DNA of 64,000 bases from Meandrina meandrites (lineage: Eukaryota > Cnidaria > Anthozoa > Scleractinia > Meandrinidae). The position numbers were made by a program, and so were the translations under genes. The notes beneath the pieces are model-generated. The model worked only from the letters and a program-made list of their open reading frames with translations. It searched no databases and had not been told where the DNA came from. Of this stretch, positions 57,820 through 64,000 are shown piece by piece. Numbering within the stretch: position 1 is the first letter of the stretch; every line of letters begins with the position of its first letter. Where the stretch lies: positions 4,370,001-4,434,000 of the forward strand of contig OY855906.1 in NCBI GenBank assembly GCA_963693305.1, written 5' to 3'.

Positions 57820-60385
57820 CAATGATGATGGAAGAGTTAGTGTTTTTATCTGACATTTCTGGAAATGATAAGCTGCATATATTGTAGGTATGATTCTAAC
57901 CTTTGTGGTAACTTTCTTCTTGAGCGCATAGCTGACAGCCTTTGCCACCCGCCATAAAATGTTATCAGTTTGAGGTACATTCTTGTACTTATGCCGACCA
58001 AACCAAAAGAATGCAATGGCCATCAACATCAAGACCGCAGGAATGCCAAAGGCCAGAGGGTAACAGTCATCTCCATAACACTTCACATCTCCTGTTAGAT
58101 TGAAATTAGAATAATGACAACAACAACAAAATTTCAAACACAGTTAACCTCCACTAATGGAGACTTCTTGTAGGTTGACACCTCCCATAAGCAGATGCTT
58201 AGTTCCCAGCCACAGGCAAACTCCACCTTTTTAACCTCCTATAAGTTAAAACGTCTTCTAAGCGGCCCTTTTTGGTGTCCAAAGAGGGGAGGGGGGTGCA
58301 CTTATACATGTTCAACTAACACTGTACTTTTAAGACATGATGGCGGCTGGAGATAACATCCAACCCATGAAACATGAAAGATGTGATATTTGAGAAGAAA
58401 CCAGTTCTTTACATTTCTGTACATAACACCCATGAGGGTATTCCCTAACAGGGACCGAGAGAGGCTCCACCCGAAAGGGGTGCAGGTATATAAAAGCCAA
58501 AGGGTACTAGGGATTCCACCAGTTGGAGTATACAAAATGGTAGGGAAAATTGTCATTTAGGTATTTAAAAGGGCTTTTCAAAATATCTTGACTTACGAAC
58601 CACCGAATGTTTAATTTATATGCATATTTTAATTTTAAGGCATTATTCAAGTGAAGCATTAAGAAAAGACATGTAGTAACCCATCATACTGTTGCTTGCT
58701 AAAGACTTGAAAGACAAAAGCTCAAAGAAAACTGCATTAAAATATGAATGTTACATGTACTACAAAGTAATTATAACAATATAACTTGATATCCCTACCT
58801 CTGAGGACAGGTGTGATCAACATTGACAACAAACTTCCAGCATTTATTGCAAAATAAAACACTGAAAAAAAGCTTTGAAGCAAGCGAGACTGGTCAGAAG
58901 TGAACTGATCTCCACCAAATGCCGACACACACGGCTTGATGCCTCCGGTACCTAGGGCTATCAGAAACAAGCCAATCATTGGACCTGCAATCTCACCCGC
59001 ACCAAGAGGAGGAAGAGCAGTGATTGACACTATCAAGTTCCCGGTACAGTACACAATGGAAACATATAAGATTGTGCTGTGAAAACAAAAGGACAAAGTG
59101 TATCAAGTTCAGAACAAACTAAAATAGGAATTACAAAAACAATAAAGTCATTTGATCGTTTCAGTGGTTTCGTTTTGTTGTTTCAGGTTTTAGCACATGC
59201 CTAATATAATTTTTAAATGCTATGAATTATCATGCGATGAACTAGCATCCCATCCAGGGGGAGTAGAAAGGCATGTGCTTCTGGTAAATGCTTCAAACAT
59301 GCTATGGAAATTTGCATAAGCTCTGGCAGTATAGGAAACAAGGCCCAATATGCAGACTTTACCTTTTTATACTCCAGCGTTTAATATAATTTTTTATTAC
59401 TTTTCCAAATCAATCTAAGCTCATAATCAGAGAACACCAAAGTTTATCTTAATTATGATCTTTTGATCACAGTCTTAATTTTGCAACCTTTCACACACAA
59501 CGGATAAAAAGCACCAGATGTTCTGGTTTGATTTTTCCCCTAATTAGTTCATTTCTGGCGTATGGTAAATATATATGATAATAAATAAAAAAAAGGAAAA
59601 TACCAGATTGTACCAAGGGTAAAATTGAACCACAACACGTATAGATGCGGTAAAAAGTGTGAAGTAGAACTGAAAAATTACAATAAAAACAACCAAAATA
59701 CTCTTGGGAGAATAACTCGAAACAGTAACCTAGGCAATGTTCACTTCATTTATGAACTTTGTATTAGCATTTTTCCCCCAAAAGTATAATTGTTATTTAA
59801 GCTTAATTAAGCTTATATTTATTTTTAATTATTATTGTAATTTTTTCTTCTTCACACTTTCCGTTTATACATGAATTTCCACGTTTGCACTTTTTCAACT
59901 TTTCAACCAGAGAACAATTTTTTTTAAATTTGTTATGATGCCTTTTTCAGATTACTCATCAATTTTTAAATTTTCTTTACTCACCGGTATTTTCCTAGCC
60001 AGCCATCAGCTAACATTGCTCCGAACAAAGGAGTGAAGTAACACAACATAGAGAAAGAGTGGAACACGGCAGTCGCTGTATTGTCTCCAAGAGCAAGCAC
60101 CCTCGTCAGATATAAGATCAAAATAGCTTTCATTCCATAGTACGAAAACCTCTCGCAAAACTCATTACCCACAATATAGTAAATGCTTGATGGAAAGCCA
60201 GTTTTGCAAAGCAGGAACTTCTTCACCCGCCCCCATGCTTTCCCGCTAAGTTTTGATTTCACATCGTTTTGCGGCGAGGCATCATCGTTGTTTGGTAAAG
60301 AAGAACGGAAGATGTCCGAGCCAGTCCAGCTCTGTTGGCTGTCTCGACGGTGTACAGGTGAAGTAGAGGTGTTTAGGGTCGACAT
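54874..60385 (-). CDS. SLC15A1/2-like: Proton-coupled oligopeptide transporter (PEPT1/PEPT2 type), 7 exons
   Basis: Exons in transcript order: 59985-60385, 58799-59076, 57901-58091, 57578-57761, 56807-57000, 55857-56550 and 54874-55184. Phases join to 750 residues (human PEPT1 708, PEPT2 729). The start ATG at 60385 gives a cytosolic tail of about 85 residues before TM1. TM1 carries NEFCERFSYYGMKAILILYL, the PTR2 ExxERFxYYG proton-coupling motif. The histidine of VFHSFSMLCYFTP corresponds to the essential TM2 His57 of PEPT1. FYFAINAGSLLSMLITPVLRG is nearly the PTR2 signature. FWTLFDQQGSRW lies in TM7. Exon 6 encodes an extracellular beta-sandwich domain of about 200 residues between TM9 and TM10 with several N-x-T/S sites, as in animal PEPTs. 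The protein imports di- and tripeptides with protons at the plasma membrane. Which paralogue it is cannot be settled by eye. Confidence 0.92.
55703..55811. repeat. (TGTC)n microsatellite, SLC15A intron 6
   Basis: About 25 units of TGTC with TGCC and TGTT variants lie 45 nt downstream of exon 6 on the minus strand, so close to its donor site. Confidence 0.9.
57420..57450. repeat. Poly-C tract, SLC15A intron 4
   Basis: A run of about 21 C follows TCACA. Similar G/C homopolymers occur at 5269, 10058, 13506, 16205, 39632 and 50300. Confidence 0.8.
57762..57830. repeat. (AAC)n and (GAT)n microsatellites, SLC15A intron 3
   Basis: ACAACAACAACAAC is followed by about nine ATG/GAT units immediately upstream of the exon 4 acceptor. 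Confidence 0.85.
58140..58300. repeat. Pogo-type element fragment in SLC15A intron 2
   Basis: AACCTCCACTAATGGAGAC, ACACCTCCCATAAGCAGA and CTTCTAAGCGGCCC have the flavour of the subterminal repeats of elements like 51389-52026 and of 47960-48030. Termini were not resolved. Confidence 0.4.
59222..59365 (+). repeat. SINE family 1 3' fragment in SLC15A intron 1
   Basis: GATGAACTAGCATCCCATCC, AGGGGGAGTAGAAA and TTTGCATAAGCTCTGGCAG follow the order of the SINE 3' half. The tRNA head is absent. Confidence 0.6.
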
Positions 60386-60581
60386 GGTGGATGTGAGAGC
60401 TAGTCTCGCTTCCTGTATGAAGAAACTGTCGGGGACCTTCGGGGACCTTCCCTCCCGGTTCCCCAAACAAGGAACTGGGAGGGTGTCTAGACAACACAGC
60501 CGCTGACCGAGGACAGTTCACGGTGTCGGAAATGAAGCTGTTGTGCAAGTTGTGTAACAGTCAAAGTTCTTCACGTGAAAA
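60386..60581. promoter_or_regulatory. Shared bidirectional promoter, SLC15A / MPC1
   Basis: Only 196 bp separate the two divergent start codons. The interval contains TTCACGTGAA at 60570-60579, an E-box directly before the MPC1 ATG, and a tandem CTTCGGGGAC repeat at 60428-60449. No TATA box was assigned. Confidence 0.55.
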
Positions 60582-63500
60582 ATGGCGGGCCGGTTCGTAA
60601 GAAGAGGAATAGATCATCTTAAAAGTAAAGAATTTAGGCAATACTTATGCAGGTAAGTTTGATTTCTTCCTTTTATTCAAGACAACTCACTTTATGGGTT
60701 TTCGCCATACTTAATTGTTGTTTTTCTCTGTTCTTTTTCAGCACGGTAAGTTACGACTTGTTTCATATACGCTACTGCGTACGTATTGATTTGACCTTTG
60801 AGATCTTGAAGTGTTTCGTATGTATAACCAGATTTGTTATTTATTTGCTTTCATGCATATGTTACAGCATTTCTGGGGACCAGGTGAGTGTCATAATACT
60901 GTTCAATTTAAAGCTAAATTTGGTTATGTTCGTATGGTTAACTTTCTTGCATATCGCCCAATTCGATTAAGGGTTATTTAATTTCTGTTCGATCTCATTA
61001 ACAAGAACATGTTCTGTTGTTACGAAGGTAACTTTTGATGTATGTAGAGTCGTGTTTTTTTCGATGGATTTAAGCAGACAAGTTTACTTATTCTGCTTCA
61101 AGCGTTTTATATGCTTGGTTGTTGGTGTGCAAAATTACCTCACTAGCTGAATTATTTATTCACAACGTATAAGCCCCACGTAGAGGAAAATACCGCAGAA
61201 GTTTGCGTTGGCGGTCAAACAATTTGATGGCATGTAATTACCATTCGCGACTGGATCGTAGACGAGAATAATGAATCTATGAAATTGTCCTGCCATAAAC
61301 AACTGAACTTGTAAATGAACTGCCTTGTTCATCTTTTGAGCACTGCAAACTTTTCGTCACAAGTTAGAAACCTCTATTATCCAATTCGCAAGTGCTTCAT
61401 TGATATTGGCCAATTTCTTTCTTTGTTTGTTTATAATGGCAAAATAACAAGGCTGATATCAGTCCTTCTTGGACAACAAACAATTTATTTTTCTTGTGGG
61501 GCACAGCAGTAGTATTTGGTTAATCTTTTTCTGCTCATGGACTGAGTCATATACAGGGTTCGACAAAAGTGCTGTCCGATAGCCCAGGGCTACTGGAATG
61601 ATTCGTTGGGCTAGCATCTTTAGATTACTGGTTGCCTGATGGGCAAGACGGGCAGGCAAGCAATTTTTTTCTGGCAAACTTCAGAAATGAGCATGGAGCA
61701 AACAGTTCGTGAGGGAAAGTGAAACTATACAAACTATACACAGTTGGTTCACATTCATATCAAAAATATGTCTATCGCCAGTTGTTGGATGCAGCAGGTG
61801 CATGGCTGCATTCAAGAATGGTTGCAGAACTGATCTGGCATACAAAAGCATTATGCAACCAAAAAACCAGCCGCTGTATGTCTGGAAAATATTGCAAATA
61901 CTTGTGCTCTGACTCCCCTCTTTAATAAACGGCACGCAATGCATGCAGAAGCAATGACGCTTCACAAGGGATCTTTAATAATTTTCAGGACATTTGTCAA
62001 AAAGTTAAGGTAAATAAAAGTAGTTGACAACTTCCGTGCTGATTAATTGTTCAACAAAAGTTGCATTATCTTGACGTCCGATATTCAATATACGATGCAA
62101 GGCCAAACGCTGTCTTATTTGTCTCTTTCATTTATACTTTAAATTAGTCCTTTCTAACTGCCCAGGAGTATTTTGCTTTGAGTTCTACATGACGATTTCT
62201 TGTTGAGTTGACTTGATTTCTTTTCCCAGTCCTATTCGGTTCTGCAGATCGATCGATGGCAACAGACAACAGATTCCGTCCACTCACACGACAACATTAA
62301 GCGATGATGTCATCGTCATCGCTTAAAAATGTAATTGGGCGAGAGATATTCATGTATTTTGATTTTTTTTTTATTGGAGATGAGAGATGTTGATGTAACT
62401 TTTAGAAAAGAATTGTTGCAATAGAGCTGATCTGGCATACAAAAGCATTATGTAACCATTAAAAGAAGTTGCTGTGATGTATTGCTGGAAAAATTATTGC
62501 TTGCTTGCACTCTGACTCCCCTCCTTAAGAATATAATTGGACAAGAGATGTTCATGTAGTTTTTAGTGGGTAACAAGTCTTTGATTCTTATACTCAAGAG
62601 TGAAATGTAAAATTACTATGGCCATGAAGAAACTACCCTCTTTCAAATGTTTACCATGTGATCCTCCTCCATTTTGTGTCAATTCTGAATCTGTAAGTAG
62701 TTGCTATTAGAAGTAGCCCCACATTTTTGTTTGTTTTTTCACTCCAATCTTTCTAAAAACAATGGTGGTAAGGGTAGGTTTACACTAGCGACAAAGTTTG
62801 AGTCAGAAGTACACGAGTCCATAGCAACACTGTAAACTTCAGTCCTAAAGTTTTGGTATGGACTCTGTCACCTCCAACTCACTCTTACTCCAGCGGCATT
62901 GCTGAAAGAGTTTGTATTTTAAATTTATGATTTTAGTTGCCAACTGGGGATTGCCTCTGGCTGCCATGTCCGACATGAAGAGGGATCCTGAATTCATTAG
63001 TGGTAGAATGACATCAGGTATGAAGAATTATTGCAGCTGTTGATTGTTCTGATGGCAAGAAACTTAAACTATGCGAGATCTTAGGAAACCACTATCATAA
63101 TAGTTTGGTTTTGAAAAACAGTGTTTTCTCTGCAAATGATAAGAGTCTATAACATGTGACCTATGAATTATGTTAAGCTTTGCTTATTTCCTTCAATGAT
63201 ATTGTGCAGACAAAATGGAGGGTATATTTCCTTGGCTCAAAACAGCCTCCACCTAGTCAGGAAAGGTGATAGTGTACATGTGTAGCTTGATCATACAAGT
63301 AGGATTCAACTTACTCTGTTTTCAATGCTGCTTCACCAGTACCGTTCAGTGGTACGCTAGTTATAGGCTTGCGTAGTAGTGTCCTTCTCTCTCGATCCCC
63401 ATGCTCTCGTGCATGTGAGCTCGGTCTGTGATCGCTCAGGCTTATTTAAGGTTCCAGTTGTGTAACAAATCATGTCATTGGTTTACCTTTGCTTTTTTTA

Positions 63501-63644
63501 TTTTTCACCAGCACTTTGTATTTACTCAGTCCTGTTCATGAGGTTTGCATGGAAAGTTCAACCTAGGAATATGCTTCTGTTTGCTTGCCACTTTGCAAAT
63601 GAAGTCTGTCAGCTTGTTCAACTAGGAAGATTTGCCAAATATAG
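60582..63644 (+). CDS. MPC1: MPC1, mitochondrial pyruvate carrier subunit 1 (3' end outside window)
   Basis: Exons 60582-60652, 60742-60745, 60868-60883, 62937-63017 and 63512-63644 give about 101 residues; the last codons lie beyond the window or in a further exon. The sequence follows human MPC1 (109 residues) closely: [60 protein letters not shown] and [23 protein letters not shown]1 pairs with MPC2 in the inner mitochondrial membrane to import pyruvate. The second exon is only 4 nt and the third 16 nt; both are needed to encode the conserved STHFWGP. The last exon ends at a donor (ATAG/GTATAG), so a short C-terminal exon is expected further right. Confidence 0.92.
60742..60745 (+). other. 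MPC1: 4-nt microexon of MPC1 (CACG)
   Basis: TTCTTTTTCAG precedes and GTAAGT follows. Exon 1 ends in phase 2 (AG), so C + ACG restores Ser-Thr before HFWGP. Direct joining of exon 1 to exon 3 would destroy the frame (SISGDQ). Confidence 0.75.
61826..62570. repeat. Tandem duplication with one filled and one empty element site, MPC1 intron 3
   Basis: GATCTGGCATACAAAAGCAT through CTCTGACTCCCC occurs at 61832-61917 and again at about 62432-62520. The downstream flank GTAATTGGGCGAGAGATATT at about 62331 corresponds to ATAATTGGACAAGAGATGTT at about 62532. The first unit is split by the element at 61926-62322; the second is not. Confidence 0.75.
61926..62322 (-). mobile_element. TTAA-flanked element (GCGATGACATC family), MPC1 intron 3
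   Basis: It is flanked by TTAA at 61922-61925 and 62323-62326. Inverted, it aligns over nearly its whole length with 36620-37083 in EED intron 4. It has no coding capacity. TTAA targets suggest piggyBac or Kolobok-type mobilisation. Confidence 0.78.
62571..62936 (+). other. MPC1: End of MPC1 intron 3
   Basis: No exon, gene or repeat family was recognised before the acceptor TTTTAG at 62931-62936. Confidence 0.5.
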
Positions 63645-64000
63645 GTATAGTTTGCTTCTTAAATGTTTTTATTTTGAAAATTGAAGTGATCGTAATCTTG
63701 ATATAAATATTATCTCTTTACTATGTCAAGGAAATTTTTAACTCTTTAATAGTTTGATATTGTGTAACAAAATTAATGTGAGCTTTTAATTTGGTCTGAG
63801 ACAGAAAGGGGTTCTTAGACCCCAGCAAAGCACCCCCACCGATACTTTTCCAAGTACCCCCCTCCCCCCCGAGCAATTAACACAATATGCGTCTTTCCCA
63901 AAATTTGGATAATGACAAGAGCAATTTTGGCATTCTTGGAAAATTCTTGGGAAAATTTTTGCTGTCGTTCCAGTGGTGTTGAAAATCTTTAAAGTCATTT
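63645..64000 (+). other. MPC1: MPC1 intron after the fifth exon
   Basis: No terminal MPC1 exon (expected short, Lys/Thr-rich) was seen. A C-rich tract lies at 63857-63870. Confidence 0.5.

Overview
The window is animal nuclear DNA. It is intron-rich, about 40% GC, full of short inverted-repeat elements and tRNA-derived SINEs, and holds single-copy metazoan genes on both strands. No operons, ribosome binding sites or CRISPR arrays are present. Protein similarity by eye (a FANCG with clear human-like TPR blocks, a near full-length EED, a PEPT-type transporter) together with a small secreted peptide and a dense MITE/SINE load suggests an invertebrate, most plausibly an anthozoan cnidarian such as a stony coral. 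That placement is inference only.

Layout. 302-8230 (+): the last 14 exons of FANCG, whose 5' end lies outside the window. 9007-11336 (+), 25604-27803 (-) and 29560-32542 (-): three compact paralogues of the non-canonical poly(A) polymerase GLD2/TENT2, all with the same three-exon design. Between the first and second paralogue lie about 14 kb of repeats, a two-exon gene for a small secreted peptide (16651-18472), and a 3.3-kb DNA element with long terminal inverted repeats and a 9-bp target duplication (19422-22729). 33064-44120 (+): the Polycomb gene EED, 16 exons and complete, with introns packed with mobile elements, one of which carries a PB1-domain reading frame. 44676-45317 (+): an unrecognised single-exon coiled-coil gene. 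47130-52884 (-): CMSS1. 54874-60385 (-): a proton-coupled oligopeptide transporter of the SLC15A1/2 type. 60582-63644 (+): MPC1, head to head with the transporter and running off the right edge.

The genes do not form one pathway; most are conserved housekeeping genes that happen to be neighbours (DNA crosslink repair, H3K27 methylation reading, small-subunit ribosome biogenesis, peptide import, mitochondrial pyruvate import). The lineage-specific parts are the GLD2-like family, the secreted peptide, the 213-residue orphan and the mobile elements. The observations most worth a second look are five tandem copies of a splice acceptor plus exon start in EED, a 4-nt exon in MPC1, the PB1-bearing inverted-repeat element inside EED, and the local amplification of truncated GLD2-type polymerases.

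Exon limits were set by hand from splice consensus, reading phase and similarity to remembered human proteins; no search was run.
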